DNA of 64,000 bases from Paeniglutamicibacter sulfureus (GCF_030512175.1 NZ_JAULBL010000002.1:1610149-1674148); one strand, 5' to 3'; shown: positions 42,440 to 51,559, counted from the stretch's first letter. Made by a program: numbers and translations. Notes: generated from the letters alone by a model not told the origin.

Positions 42440-43714
42440 ATGAGCCAAACACCTCTCCGTCCCGCGCTGCTGCGCGGGGAGACCCGCATCATCGCAGGGG
42501 TGTGTTCCGGGGTTGCCGCCCACCTGGGCCTGAAGGCCTCCTGGGTGCGCATCGGCTTCGTGCTGGCAGCCATGCTCGCGGGCGCGGGAATCGTGCTCTA
42601 CGCCTGGCTGTGGATCTTCGTGCCGAGCGCACGGGATGCGCAGCGCGATGCCGCCCGCGGCACCGGAACCCGGCGCTTTTCCCTGGCCGAGGTACTCACC
42701 GACACCGGCGCGGCGGAGACAGCGGACCCGCTGGGGGCCGCGCGCCAGGCCTCCCTGCGCCAGGTCCTCATCGGGATCGCGCTGCTGGTGGTGGCGGCGC
42801 TCGGAGTGGCCCAGTTCCTCGGTGTCTCGATCCGCTGGGACCTGCTCTGGCCGGTGCTGGTGGTCATCGCCGGCGCCGTGCTGGCCTGGATGCAGCTGGA
42901 CGAGGGCGGGCGTGCCGGGTTGCGCAAGAGCACCGGGGCCCTGGGCGCGGCGGGGCTCACCCGGCTGCTGGTGGGCGTCGGGCTGGTGGTCGCCGGGGTG
43001 CTGTTGCTCTTCAGCGGGGCCGTCGGCATCGGTTCCCTGCTCTCCGGGCTCGCGGTGGCGGTTGCCGTCATCGCCGGCCTGTTGCTGGTGTTGCTGCCCT
43101 GGGGGCTGCGCTTCTGGCGCGACTTCGTCTCCGAGCGCGCCAACCGGGTGCGGGCGGCCGAACGCGCCGACATCGCCGCGCACCTGCACGACTCGGTGCT
43201 CCAGACCCTCGCCCTGATCCAGAAGCGCGCCGAGGACCCCGCGAAGGTGCTGACCCTGGCCCGCGCGCAGGAACGCGAACTGCGCTCCTGGCTCTACGAC
43301 GAGCACGAACGCAGCGAGGACGGCATCGCCGCCGCGATCCGGGCCGCCGCCGGGGAAATCGAGGAACTCTACCTGGTGTCCATCAACATGGTCGACGTCG
43401 GGGAGCACACCGGGGCACCGGGGCACGATGCGCTGCTCCAGGCCACCCGGGAGGCCATGGCCAACGCGGCCAAGCATGCAGGGGGCACCATCTCCGTGTA
43501 CGTGGAGGCGGGGCCGAAGCGCATCGAGGTGTTCGTGCGCGACCGCGGCCCGGGCTTCGACCCCGCCACGGTATCGGCGGACAGGCACGGGGTGCGCGAA
43601 TCGATCATCGGGCGCATGGAACGCAACGGCGGGCACGCAGACATCAAGAGCAATGCAGGGGGCACCGAGGTGCACCTGACCATGGACGCAGAAGACGGAG
43701 AAGACAATGACTGA
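42440..43714 (+). CDS. NarL-family sensor histidine kinase with N-terminal PspC domain
   Basis: 424 residues. Residues 1-70 form a PspC domain (RGETRIIAGVCSGVAAHLGLKASWVRIGFVLAAML), followed by four more helices, a HisKA_3 dimerisation domain with the phospho-acceptor H250 in AERADIAAHLHDSVLQTL, and an ATPase domain with N-box EAMANAAKHA and G-box DRGPGFD. It overlaps the response-regulator gene by 8 nt. ATG 42440 is chosen; TTGGAT lies 6 nt upstream, a weak leaderless -10. The input signal is probably envelope stress, given the PspC/LiaF-like partner opposite. Confidence 0.92.
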   Translation: MSQTPLRPALLRGETRIIAGVCSGVAAHLGLKASWVRIGFVLAAMLAGAGIVLYAWLWIFVPSARDAQRDAARGTGTRRFSLAEVLTDTGAAETADPLGAARQASLRQVLIGIALLVVAALGVAQFLGVSIRWDLLWPVLVVIAGAVLAWMQLDEGGRAGLRKSTGALGAAGLTRLLVGVGLVVAGVLLLFSGAVGIGSLLSGLAVAVAVIAGLLLVLLPWGLRFWRDFVSERANRVRAAERADIAAHLHDSVLQTLALIQKRAEDPAKVLTLARAQERELRSWLYDEHERSEDGIAAAIRAAAGEIEELYLVSINMVDVGEHTGAPGHDALLQATREAMANAAKHAGGTISVYVEAGPKRIEVFVRDRGPGFDPATVSADRHGVRESIIGRMERNGGHADIKSNAGGTEVHLTMDAEDGEDND

Positions 43715-44381
43715 ACCGACCACCCAGACCGCACGCACGCCGGTGAGCGTGGTGGTGGTCGATGACCACGGGATCTTCCGCTCCGGGCTCAAGGCGGACC
43801 TGGACGCCCGCCTGAGGGTGGTCGGGGAGGCAGCCACGGTGGAGGACGCCATCGCCGTGGTGCATCGGGAAATGCCGGCCGTCGTGCTGCTCGACGTGCA
43901 CCTGCCCGGCGGGCGCGGGGGCGGCGGCGCGGAGGTGCTGGCCGGCTGCGTGGACGTCTTCCCGCACGTGAAGTTCCTGGCCCTGAGCGTCTCGGACTCC
44001 GCGGAGGACGTGGTCACGGTGATCCGTGCCGGGGCACGCGGCTACGTCACCAAGTCGATCTCCGGGGCCGAGATCTCCGATGCCGTGCTGCGCGTTGCCG
44101 GCGGGGACGCCGTCTTTTCCCCGCGGCTTGCAGGGTTCGTGCTCGATGCCTTCGGCACCCAGGCCGCGATCAGCGCCGACGAGGAGCTGGACCTGCTCAG
44201 CGCCCGCGAACTGGAGGTCATGCGCCTGATCGCGCGCGGCTACAGCTACAAGGAGGTCGCCAAGGACCTGTTCATCTCGGTCAAGACCGTGGAAACCCAC
44301 GTCTCCTCGGTGCTGCGCAAGCTCCAGCTCTCCAACCGTCACGAACTCACCCGCTGGGCCGTGGACCGCCGGATCCTTTAG
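43707..44381 (+). CDS. NarL/LuxR-type response regulator
   Basis: 224 residues. The receiver has the acidic pair VVVVDDHGIFRSG (D19, D20), phospho-acceptor D63 in LLDVHLPGG and K in YVTKSISG. The C-terminal LuxR helix-turn-helix is complete: LSARELEVMRLIARGYSYKEVAKDLFISVKTVETHVSSVLRKL. It starts 8 nt before the kinase stop, so both are made from one message. The glycine stretch after D63 (GGRGGGGAEV) lengthens the loop compared with typical regulators. Targets are unknown; the divergent PspC genes are the natural candidates. Confidence 0.94.
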   Translation: MTEPTTQTARTPVSVVVVDDHGIFRSGLKADLDARLRVVGEAATVEDAIAVVHREMPAVVLLDVHLPGGRGGGGAEVLAGCVDVFPHVKFLALSVSDSAEDVVTVIRAGARGYVTKSISGAEISDAVLRVAGGDAVFSPRLAGFVLDAFGTQAAISADEELDLLSARELEVMRLIARGYSYKEVAKDLFISVKTVETHVSSVLRKLQLSNRHELTRWAVDRRIL

Positions 44382-44419
44382 GGCCGCGCACCTGCGGGGC
44401 GCCTCGAGCGGGCAGGCAA

Positions 44420-44464
44420 AAGGCCGTCGACCGGGCCCGCACTGCGGATCCGGCCGACGGCCTT
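44420..44464. terminator. Hairpin between the convergent regulator and aminotransferase genes
   Basis: AAGGCCGTCG (44420-44429) pairs with CGACGGCCTT (44455-44464). On the minus strand it is followed by TTGCC after the TT, on the plus strand by GGAATTT; it probably works in both directions. Confidence 0.75.
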
Positions 44465-44507
44465 GGAATTTCCTGCCGGAAACCCCCGGCGTGGCGACGT
44501 GGCTTGG

Positions 44508-45707
44508 CTACTTGGCCTCGCCGAGCAGGGTGGCCAGGCGGCCCACGCCCTCGGCCAGGTCTTCATCGCCCAGCGCGTAGGACATGCGGATGTAGCCCGA
44601 GGGGCCGAACGCCTCGCCCGGAACCACCGCCACTTCCACCTGTTCCAGGATCAGCGCGGCAAGCTCGGCGCTGGTGTTGGGCACGACACCGCGGATTTCG
44701 CGGCCCAGCAGCCCGCGCACATCCGAGTACGCGTAGAACGCGCCCTCGGGGACGGGGCAGTTCACGCCGTCGATGGCGTTGAGGGCCGAGACCATGGCCT
44801 TGCGGCGGCGGTCGAAGGCGGTGCGCATTTCGGCCACCGCGTCCAGCGGGCCGGAGACCGCTGCCAGCGCGGCGATCTGCGAGACGTTCGAGACGTTGGA
44901 GGTCGCGTGCGACTGCAGGTTGGTGGCTGCCTTGATGACGTCCAGCGGGCCGGCCATCCATCCCACGCGCCAGCCGGTCATGGCGTAGGTCTTGGCGACG
45001 CCGTTGAGGATGATGACCTTGTCACCGAGTTCCGGGGCGGCGGTGGCGATCGAGGTGAAGACCGCGTCATCGTAGGTGAGGTGTTCGTAGATCTCGTCGG
45101 TGATGACCCAGAGGTCCTTCGACGCGGCCCAGCGACCGATCTCGGCAACCTGTTCGGGGGAGTACACGGCACCGGTCGGGTTCGACGGGGAGACGAAGAG
45201 CAGCACCTTGGTCTTTTCAGTGAGCGCTGCCTCAAGCTGGTCGATGGTGACCTTGTAGCCCTGCTCGGGGCCGGCGAAGACCTCCACCGGCACGCCGCCG
45301 GCCAGCCGGATGGCCTCCGGGTAGGTGGTCCAGTACGGGGCCGGGACGATGACTTCGTCTCCCGGATCCAGCAGGGTGGCAAACGCGTTGTAGACGGCCT
45401 GCTTGCCGCCGTTGGTGACCATGACCTGGGCGGCGTCCAGGCTGTAGCCCGAATCGCGCATGGTCTTCTCGGCGATGGCCGTGCGCAGCTCCGGCAAGCC
45501 GGCCGCGGGGGAGTAGCGGTGGTACTTGGGGTTGCGGGCAGCGGCAACCGCAGCCTCAACGATGTAGTCGGGGGTGGGGAAGTCCGGCTCGCCGGCGCCA
45601 AAGCCGATGACGGGACGCCCCGCCGCCTTCAGGGCCTTGGCCTTGCCGTCTACGGCCAGAGTGGCGGATTCTGCGATGGACCCGATACGTCGGGAAATGC
45701 GTGCCAT
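44508..45707 (-). CDS. Aspartate aminotransferase (class I/II, subgroup Ib)
   Basis: 399 residues. The PLP lysine is K239 in [38 protein letters not shown] and the substrate-arginine region [10 protein letters not shown] are intact. It exchanges amino groups between aspartate (or related amino acids, including prephenate in some members) and 2-oxoglutarate. The start ATG 45707 is followed by [22 protein letters not shown], typical of the Ib group. Its position before tRNA-Trp and secE is common in Micrococcaceae relatives. Monocistronic. Confidence 0.92.
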   Translation of the reverse strand: MARISRRIGSIAESATLAVDGKAKALKAAGRPVIGFGAGEPDFPTPDYIVEAAVAAARNPKYHRYSPAAGLPELRTAIAEKTMRDSGYSLDAAQVMVTNGGKQAVYNAFATLLDPGDEVIVPAPYWTTYPEAIRLAGGVPVEVFAGPEQGYKVTIDQLEAALTEKTKVLLFVSPSNPTGAVYSPEQVAEIGRWAASKDLWVITDEIYEHLTYDDAVFTSIATAAPELGDKVIILNGVAKTYAMTGWRVGWMAGPLDVIKAATNLQSHATSNVSNVSQIAALAAVSGPLDAVAEMRTAFDRRRKAMVSALNAIDGVNCPVPEGAFYAYSDVRGLLGREIRGVVPNTSAELAALILEQVEVAVVPGEAFGPSGYIRMSYALGDEDLAEGVGRLATLLGEAK

Positions 45708-45856
45708 GTCGTCGCTTCCTGGAAAGGGAGGTGTGGGTGAACGTATGATCCAAGCCTAGTCGGCGCGGGAGTGGGAGAACGATTATTTGTTGACACGCCG
45801 CCGTAGTGTGAAGTTCCCCCATCGCTTCGCGGCCGCCGCGACCGGCCGGTGGCGTG

Positions 45857-46438
45857 CTACTGCCCGGGCTCGCGGCCGTAGCGGTTCAGGAGCAGTTCCC
45901 TGGCCTGTTCAGCCTCGGGGTCCTCTTCCTCCTGCTGCTGGTGGCGTACCTGGTGCAGTTGGAAGTAGGCAGCCGCCCCCAGGAAGAGCACAGGAGTGGC
46001 GGCGAAGGGCAGGAAAAGGACCCCTGTGAAGTCGATCAGCCCGAACTTCGCCCAGCCGGCCAGGACCAACAGACTGGTGCCCACCCACATCAGCAGGTTC
46101 GTGCCCAGGCGCATCGACCAGAAGACCAGCCCGATGCCGAGGTACCAGGACAGGGGCAGGGCAGACCACATGGTGAGGATGCCCACCAGAATCCCCAAGA
46201 GCAATTGCAGCAACAGGTGGGCGGAAAGGTCCCTCCGTCCGCGCAGGCACAGCCAGGTGCCGATGACGATCAACACCGGGACGCCAGCCAACAAAACCTG
46301 CGGCAAAATCCCGGCGGCAGGTGTATAGCGTGAGATGGCGCGCAGGATGGCATCGAGCACCGAGCCTCCGGCAAAGACCAGCAGGACCAGGGCGCTTGCA
46401 TGGCCGGGGCCGGTGCGTCGGGGTGTCAGGGGGAACAT
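45857..46438 (-). CDS. Hypothetical membrane protein, 193 aa
   Basis: Five hydrophobic segments are visible, e.g. ASALVLLVFAGGSVLDAIL, VLLAGVPVLIVIGTWLC and FTGVLFLPFAATPVLFLGAAAYF, ending in a charged cytoplasmic tail rich in Gln and Glu (VRHQQQEEEDPEAEQAREL). The ATG at 46438 is chosen since TAGGTT ends 7 nt before it; the frame is open to 46570 without coding character. Not recognised. It lies between the aminotransferase and tRNA-Trp. Confidence 0.75.
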   Translation of the reverse strand: MFPLTPRRTGPGHASALVLLVFAGGSVLDAILRAISRYTPAAGILPQVLLAGVPVLIVIGTWLCLRGRRDLSAHLLLQLLLGILVGILTMWSALPLSWYLGIGLVFWSMRLGTNLLMWVGTSLLVLAGWAKFGLIDFTGVLFLPFAATPVLFLGAAAYFQLHQVRHQQQEEEDPEAEQARELLLNRYGREPGQ

Positions 46439-46610
46439 GAACCCCAACCTAGCAGTCGCATTCGGTGGCCAAATGACGGGCGAAACGGCACCCGGAACTC
46501 CCGGTTCGACAATCGGCACATTCTTTGCGTAGACTTGTTCCTCGGTGTTGGAAAACATCTGGATCACCAAGTCCGCAAAGGATTTGTTGGTCCGCGAGCA
46601 TCATGCTCGA

Positions 46611-46683
46611 AGGGTAGTGGCGCAATTGGTAGCGCAGCGGTCTCCAAAACCGCAGGTTGCAGGTTCGAGTCCTGTCTGCCCTG
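46611..46683 (+). tRNA. tRNA-Trp (CCA)
   Basis: Acceptor stem AGGGTAG/CTGCCCT, D-arm GCGCAATTGGTAGCGC, anticodon CCA in TCTCCAAAA, T-arm GCAGGTTCGAGTCCTGT, discriminator G. The 3' CCA is not encoded. tRNA-Trp just before secE is a conserved bacterial arrangement. Confidence 0.97.
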
Positions 46684-46800
46684 CGCAGTGGCAATCATCT
46701 ACGGTTGCTCGGCGAATATTCACGTCACGGTGTGTTGTGGTCGATATGGCTGCGGCACACCGTGATTGTTTCATGTGGGATAATCTGAAACGAGGAATCG

Positions 46801-47067
46801 GTGACCGAAACGACTGCAAACGATTCGCACGGCGCTGGGCACAATAAGAAGCCGTCGAAGGCCGGTTTCTTCGCGGGATTGGCCCTCTTCTTCCGTCAGA
46901 TGATTTCCGAACTGAAGAAGGTCGTCACCCCGACCCGCAGCGAGCTGGTCAACTACACCTTGGTAGTCATCGGCTTTGTGGTGTTCATGATGCTGATCAT
47001 TTCCGCTCTGGACTTCGTCTTCGGCAATGGATCAATTCTTATCTTCACCAATTCGCCCGAACAGTAA
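46801..47067 (+). CDS. secE: Preprotein translocase subunit SecE
   Basis: 88 residues: a hydrophilic N-terminus, the conserved amphipathic segment FFRQMISELKKVVTPTRSELVNYT, and one membrane helix (LVVIGFVVFMMLIISALDFVF). SecE clamps the SecY channel. Start GTG 46801 with GAGGA just upstream and TAATCT (46781-46786) as probable -10. nusG follows after 57 nt, the universal secE-nusG pair. Confidence 0.96.
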   Translation: MTETTANDSHGAGHNKKPSKAGFFAGLALFFRQMISELKKVVTPTRSELVNYTLVVIGFVVFMMLIISALDFVFGNGSILIFTNSPEQ

Positions 47068-47124
47068 CACGGGACCATTCGCCCCACATTTCTGGTGAAC
47101 CAGTAACAGAAAGCAGGAACCGCA

Positions 47125-47922
47125 GTGTCCGAGCAGGAACTCGAACCGCAGGCCACCGAAGTCATCGAAGGCCAGGCAGTAGAGGCTGATACCGATCAGG
47201 TGTCGGCCGATTCCGTCGTTTCCGAGGACGCCGAGCAGGCTCCCGAGGTTTCCGAGGACGCCGTCGAGGCAACCGAGGATGCCGAGCAGGATTCCGCAGC
47301 CGAGGAAACCCCGGCCGTGGATCCCATTGAAGAATTCCGCACCAAGCTTCGCCGCCAGCCCGGCGACTGGTACGTCATCCACTCGTACGCCGGTTACGAA
47401 AACCGCGTCAAGGTGAACCTCGAGACCCGTATCCAGACCCTGGGCATGGAGGAATTCATTTATGAAATCCAGGTCCCGATGGAAGAGGTCGTGGAGATCA
47501 AGAACACCACGCGCAAAATTGTGCGTCGCGTTCGGATTCCCGGCTACGTCTTGGTCCGCATGGAACTGACTGACGCTTCCTGGGGTGCGGTTCGCCACAC
47601 TCCCGGCGTCACCGGCTTCGTCGGCAACGCCCACGATCCAGTGCCGCTGCGTCTCGAGGAAGTCTTCTCGATGCTCGAGCACACGATCGTCACCGAAGAA
47701 GAGGGCGAGCACAGCAAGCCCGGCCGCGCCCCGATCACCGAGGTCCACGTTGACTTCGAGGTCGGCGAATCGGTCATCGTCAACGACGGCCCGTTCGAGA
47801 CGTTGCCGGCAACGATCAGCGAGATCAAGCTGGATTCCTCCACCTTGGTCGTCCTGGTTTCGATCTTCGAGCGCGAGACCCCGGTGACCCTGTCGTTCAG
47901 CCAGGTCACCAAGATCCAGTAA
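47125..47922 (+). CDS. nusG: Transcription termination/antitermination factor NusG
   Basis: 265 residues. The first roughly 75 are an acidic, Glu/Ala/Val-rich extension seen in many actinobacterial NusG proteins. The NGN domain follows ([27 protein letters not shown], then [26 protein letters not shown]), then the KOW domain ([25 protein letters not shown]). NusG binds RNA polymerase and links it with Rho or the ribosome. GTG start. It is cotranscribed with secE and probably with rplK. Confidence 0.97.
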   Translation: MSEQELEPQATEVIEGQAVEADTDQVSADSVVSEDAEQAPEVSEDAVEATEDAEQDSAAEETPAVDPIEEFRTKLRRQPGDWYVIHSYAGYENRVKVNLETRIQTLGMEEFIYEIQVPMEEVVEIKNTTRKIVRRVRIPGYVLVRMELTDASWGAVRHTPGVTGFVGNAHDPVPLRLEEVFSMLEHTIVTEEEGEHSKPGRAPITEVHVDFEVGESVIVNDGPFETLPATISEIKLDSSTLVVLVSIFERETPVTLSFSQVTKIQ

Positions 47923-47935
47923 CATTAAAGACTTC

Positions 47936-47968
47936 GTGCCTTCCCGGTTTGCTTTACCGGGAAACGGC
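47936..47968 (+). promoter_or_regulatory. Stem-loop in the nusG-rplK interval
   Basis: TTCCCGGT and ACCGGGAA form an 8-bp stem with a short loop, extended by GTGCC/GGCAT around a small bulge. It may act in processing or regulation of the rplKA message; no T run follows. Confidence 0.55.
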
Positions 47969-48053
47969 ATGACTCGGCCGCCGCGCCACGGCGGTCAACC
48001 CCCCGAGGCACGCTCCTGTGCAGCGGGGCAACGCAAAAGAAGAAGGACCCGAC

Positions 48054-48485
48054 ATGGCCCCCAAGAAAAAGGTCACCGGACTCATCAAGCTGCAGATCCA
48101 GGCAGGCGCCGCCAACCCGGCACCTCCGATCGGCCCGGCGCTTGGTCAGCACGGCGTCAACATCATGGAATTCTGCAAGGCGTACAACGCCGCCACCGAG
48201 TCGCAGCGCGGCAACGTGGTTCCGGTTGAAATTACTGTCTACGAAGACCGTTCCTTCACCTTCATCACCAAGACCCCGCCGGCAGCAGAGCTCATCAAGA
48301 AGGCTGCAGGCGTGCCCAAGGGTTCCGCTACCCCGCACACCGTCAAGGTTGCCAAGCTGACCCAGGCACAGGTTGAAGAGATCGCCACCGTGAAGATGGA
48401 AGACCTCAACGCCAACGACATCAAGGCTGCTGCCTTGATCATCGCCGGCACCGCCCGCTCCATGGGCATCACCGTAGAAGGCTAA
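48054..48485 (+). CDS. rplK: 50S ribosomal protein L11
   Basis: 143 residues beginning [18 protein letters not shown], followed by [23 protein letters not shown] and the C-terminal rRNA-binding domain with [17 protein letters not shown] and SMGITVEG. L11 builds the GTPase-associated centre with 23S rRNA helices 43-44 and is needed for RelA activation. The ATG at 48054, 37 nt inside the longer frame, starts the homologous region and has GAAGAAGGA upstream. Second half of the secE-nusG-rplKA group. Confidence 0.98.
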
Positions 48486-48645
48486 TTCCGCCTTCCACAC
48501 CCGCGGACCTGGAAACCCAGGAACGCACCCCCAAAACAACCAAGTCGATGCGGAACCAGCCGGATGAACCCGGTGCACCGCATTGCAAGTGGCAGGGTCG
48601 CGCGCGACCCATACATGACCACGACTGCATAAGGAGAAAAAGCAG

Positions 48646-49353
48646 ATGGCAAAGCGCAGTAAAGCATTCGTAGCCGCCGCGGCGAAGATCGAAGAAGACA
48701 AGTTCTACGCTCCGGCCGAGGCAGTTGCCCTCGCCAAGGAGATCGCCTTCTCGAAGGCCGACGAGACCGTTGAGGTTGCCTTCCGCTTGGGCGTTGACCC
48801 TCGCAAGGCAGACCAGATGGTTCGCGGCACCGTGATCCTTCCCCACGGCACCGGCAAGACCGCCCGCGTCCTCGTGTTCGCCAATGGCGACAAGGCAGAA
48901 GCTGCAATCGCAGCCGGCGCCGACTTCGTTGGCTCGGACGACCTGATCGCCAAGATCGCCGGCGGCTGGACCGACTTCGACGCAGCGGTTGCAACCCCTG
49001 ACCTCATGGGTAAGGTTGGCCGTTTGGGTAAGGTTCTGGGTCCCCGTAACCTGATGCCGAACCCGAAGACCGGTACCGTGACCATGGATGTCGCCAAGGC
49101 CGTCAACGAGATCAAGGGTGGCAAGATCGACTTCCGCGTCGACAAGCACTCGAACCTGCACTTCATCATCGGCAAGGTTTCCTTCGATGCGCAGAAGCTT
49201 GCAGAGAACTACGCAGCAGCACTGGACGAGGTTCTTCGTTTGAAGCCTTCCTCCTCCAAGGGCCGCTACATCACCAAGGCCACCGTGGCCACCTCCTTCG
49301 GCCCGGGCGTCCCGGTCGATGCGAACGTGACCCGCGTGCTTTCCGAGGCCTAA
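48646..49353 (+). CDS. rplA: 50S ribosomal protein L1
   Basis: 235 residues: [52 protein letters not shown], then [25 protein letters not shown], the standard L1 core. L1 forms the mobile stalk and, in many bacteria, represses its own operon. The 160-nt gap after rplK contains GGGTCGCGCGCGACCC (a perfect palindrome near 48596) and paired CCGG elements that could serve as an L1-binding mimic. Ribosome-binding site AAGGAGAA. A terminator follows. Confidence 0.98.
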   Translation: MAKRSKAFVAAAAKIEEDKFYAPAEAVALAKEIAFSKADETVEVAFRLGVDPRKADQMVRGTVILPHGTGKTARVLVFANGDKAEAAIAAGADFVGSDDLIAKIAGGWTDFDAAVATPDLMGKVGRLGKVLGPRNLMPNPKTGTVTMDVAKAVNEIKGGKIDFRVDKHSNLHFIIGKVSFDAQKLAENYAAALDEVLRLKPSSSKGRYITKATVATSFGPGVPVDANVTRVLSEA

Positions 49354-49368
49354 TAGCGCCTCTGCGTT

Positions 49369-49419
49369 CCGGACCCGGTACCGCCCCCAACGGGGGACTG
49401 GTGCCGGGTCCGGTCGTTT
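49369..49419 (+). terminator. Intrinsic terminator after rplA
   Basis: CCGGACCCGGTACC (49369-49382) pairs with GGTGCCGGGTCCGG (49400-49413), with an inner CCCCC/GGGGG stem and TCGTTT after it. Confidence 0.9.
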
Positions 49420-49420
49420 A

Positions 49421-49843
49421 ACCGGCGGGGCGGCTGTATACGGATGGAGCGACGCATTCCCGGTGCCCATTCACGCCGGCGCCGATGCGGCGGCTCCGGA
49501 ACGGATCAAGGTCCCGCATCGAACAAACCGGGCACGCGCGACCGGGTCGGGTGATCGGCGGGACCAGCGGCGAGTGCAGGGCCAAGGCACCCCATGTTTC
49601 ACTTCATGCGCGAGCGACAGCACGCGGCTGCCGACATGCCGCTCGGCGATCGAGCGTCTTTACGCGTTGTCGCCTGACATGCCCAGAATCAAAGAGGGGA
49701 TCCCGGTGAGCGGCGTCGATGTCCTGCCACATGGCCGGCGGCGCGGCGCCAGGATTGCGGATGCGGTTCCGGGGCAACCCGACAGGCACGTCGGGAACTA
49801 TCGGCGGTTTGACCGAAGTCACGAAAATATCCAAAAATAGGAG
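49421..49843. other. Non-coding spacer between the rplKA and rplJL operons
   Basis: About 420 nt in which no frame has coding character (arginine/histidine-rich shadow translations on both strands) and no RNA gene is recognised. Possibly a decayed gene; no identifiable remnant. Confidence 0.5.
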
Positions 49844-49871
49844 TTGTGGGTCGCCACATTCCTGCTATGGT
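49844..49871 (+). promoter_or_regulatory. Probable rplJL promoter, TTGTGG-N16-TATGGT
   Basis: TTGTGG (49844-49849) and TATGGT (49866-49871) with a 16-nt spacer. Transcription from here would give a leader of nearly 480 nt before rplJ. Confidence 0.6.
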
Positions 49872-49959
49872 TAACTCGTCGCGATTTGATCGTGACCAGG
49901 TGACTCTGTCACCACACGCTTTATGGCGGAGACCCCAAGCCCCGCCCGAGCGTGTAACT

Positions 49960-50049
49960 GCAGCAATGCGTTCCCCCAAGTTGCATTGCTGCGTAGACGG
50001 GCCCCTCCCTTCCGCTATCCCCCAAGTTGCGGAACCCGAGGGGCCTGTC
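49960..50049 (+). promoter_or_regulatory. Two adjacent hairpins with matching loops in the rplJ leader
   Basis: Hairpin A: GCAGCAATGC (49960-49969) with GCATTGCTGC (49983-49992), 13-nt loop. Hairpin B: GACGGGCCCCTC (49996-50007) with GAGGGGCCTGTC (50038-50049), containing TTCCGC/GCGGAA and a 13-nt loop. Both loops end in the same 11 nt, TCCCCCAAGTT, while the stems differ, so the loop sequence itself seems to be selected. Confidence 0.7.
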
Positions 50050-50089
50050 GTCTATCTGCAGCAAGTCCCCACCTCGGTTCCAGGGGGAG

Positions 50090-50355
50090 TTGCGGAGAAC
50101 ACGCCACCTCGATTTGGAGACCGTGGCACCACGCTGTTAGGCTTGGAATACCGAAGACCGTCGGTCGAGGATTGCTGTTTATGCGGTAAGACTCCGAAAG
50201 TCCCACAAGGACGACCTGCGCAGGTGAACGAAGTGAATTTGCCGCAATTTTGCGTCCTTTCCGCCCCGTGCATCTGCATGGGGCGTTTTTTATGTCAGTA
50301 CTCCTGACCGGGCTGGATCGACTGGTTATCAGATCTATACCCCGGAAGGAGTGTT
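50090..50355 (+). promoter_or_regulatory. L10-type ribosomal protein leader with attenuator-like terminator
   Basis: This segment, directly before rplJ, includes AAGACCGTCGGTCGAGG, then GGTAAGACTCCGAAAGTCCC and CCTGCGCAGGTGAACGAAG, elements recalling the L10/L12 autoregulatory leader of Firmicutes and Actinobacteria. At 50263-50284 GCCCCGTGCA/TGCATGGGGC forms a hairpin followed by GTTTTTTATG (to 50294), suitable as an attenuation terminator. L10-L12 binding to the leader is the known control in the family; assignment here is by resemblance. Confidence 0.7.
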
Positions 50356-50910
50356 ATGGCAACGCCGACTAAGGTTTCCGCAGTTGAGGAAATCACCGCC
50401 GACTTCAAGGAGTCGACCGCCGCTGTCCTGACCGAATACCGTGGGCTTACTGTTGCGCAGCTCAAGCAGCTTCGCCGTTCACTTGGTGCAGATACCAAGT
50501 ACGCGGTAGTGAAGAACACCTTGACTGGTATCGCAGCAAAGGAAGCCGGCATCGAAGCATTCGAAGGCCAGCTTGCTGGCCCGACTGCAATCGCCTTTAT
50601 CAAGGGTGATGCAATCGCTGCCGCTAAGAGCCTCACGGATTTTGCTAAGGACAACAAGCAGCTCATCATCAAGACCGGTTACTTCGAGGGCAAGGCCCTT
50701 GACGCAACCGAGGTTGCCGCTCTGGCAGCACTTGAATCGCGTGAGTTCCAGCTGGCACGTGTTGCCGGTGTGCTGCTGGCTCCGGCTTCCGCCGCTGTCC
50801 GCACCATCGAAGCACTGCGCGCAAAGCTCGAAGAAGCAAACGGTGGCGCTGCTGAAGCACCTGCCGAGGCCGAGGCACCCGCTGCCGAAGCCGCCACCGA
50901 AGAAGCCTAA
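50356..50910 (+). CDS. rplJ: 50S ribosomal protein L10
   Basis: 184 residues: [55 protein letters not shown] and the C-terminal L12-binding helix ([13 protein letters not shown]), followed by an Ala/Glu/Pro-rich tail common in actinobacteria. L10 anchors L7/L12 dimers and the stalk. ATG 50356 with AAGGAG. Followed by rplL after 68 nt. Confidence 0.98.
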   Translation: MATPTKVSAVEEITADFKESTAAVLTEYRGLTVAQLKQLRRSLGADTKYAVVKNTLTGIAAKEAGIEAFEGQLAGPTAIAFIKGDAIAAAKSLTDFAKDNKQLIIKTGYFEGKALDATEVAALAALESREFQLARVAGVLLAPASAAVRTIEALRAKLEEANGGAAEAPAEAEAPAAEAATEEA

Positions 50911-50978
50911 GCTTTCTTCAACCCCTCACTCAAGTAACTTGCGGCACGAATGTGCCGCCGACGGAAAGGCTGCCCACC

Positions 50979-51353
50979 ATGGCTAAGCTGTCCACCGAAG
51001 AGCTCTTGGAAGCCTTCAAGGAAATGACCATCATCGAGCTCTCCGAGTTCGTTAAGACCTTCGAGGAGACCTTCGAGGTCTCCGCAGCAGCTGTTGCAGT
51101 TGCTGGCCCGGCCGCCGGTGGCGCCGCTGAGGCCGAAGAGCAGACCGAATTCGACGTTATCCTCGAAGCTGCTGGCGACAAGAAGATCGCAGTTATCAAG
51201 GAAGTTCGTGCCTTGACTTCGCTGGGTCTGAAGGAAGCCAAGGAGGTCGTTGACTCGGCTCCGAAGGCCGTCCTCGAGGGCGCAACCAAGGAAGCTGCAG
51301 AGAAGGCAAAGGAGGCCCTGGAGGCCGCCGGCGCTCGCGTTACTGTCAAGTAA
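50979..51353 (+). CDS. rplL: 50S ribosomal protein L7/L12
   Basis: 124 residues beginning [32 protein letters not shown], with the Ala/Val-rich hinge and the C-terminal domain [39 protein letters not shown], the factor-binding surface. The ATG at 50979 follows GGAAAGG; earlier in-frame codons add no homology. A strong terminator follows. Confidence 0.98.
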   Translation: MAKLSTEELLEAFKEMTIIELSEFVKTFEETFEVSAAAVAVAGPAAGGAAEAEEQTEFDVILEAAGDKKIAVIKEVRALTSLGLKEAKEVVDSAPKAVLEGATKEAAEKAKEALEAAGARVTVK

Positions 51354-51368
51354 CTCTTCGCTTCATTG

Positions 51369-51412
51369 CCTCTGGCCCGCAGACCTTTTTGGTCTTGCGG
51401 GCCAGAGGTCTT
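51369..51412 (+). terminator. Intrinsic terminator after rplL
   Basis: CCTCTGGCCCGC and GCGGGCCAGAGG form the base of a long stem extended by AGACC/GGTCT (one bulged T) around a TTTTT loop, followed by TCTTT. Confidence 0.92.
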
Positions 51413-51559
51413 TAACCCACCGAATGCTCCTGGAAAAAAGCTTATGGTTTGCCCCGGTTGGGAGTGACCCTTACCACTTGGGGCCGCTTTGCTTTTGTTT
51501 TTTGCTATCGTAGATAACAGATAGGTAACGAACAGTGCCAAGGATTAGGGAGAGCATCG

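Noticed and set aside
49846-50307. 153-codon frame in the rplJ leader
   Set aside because: It spans the hairpins and the terminator-like element, has scattered cysteines and prolines and no recognisable fold; better explained as leader RNA.
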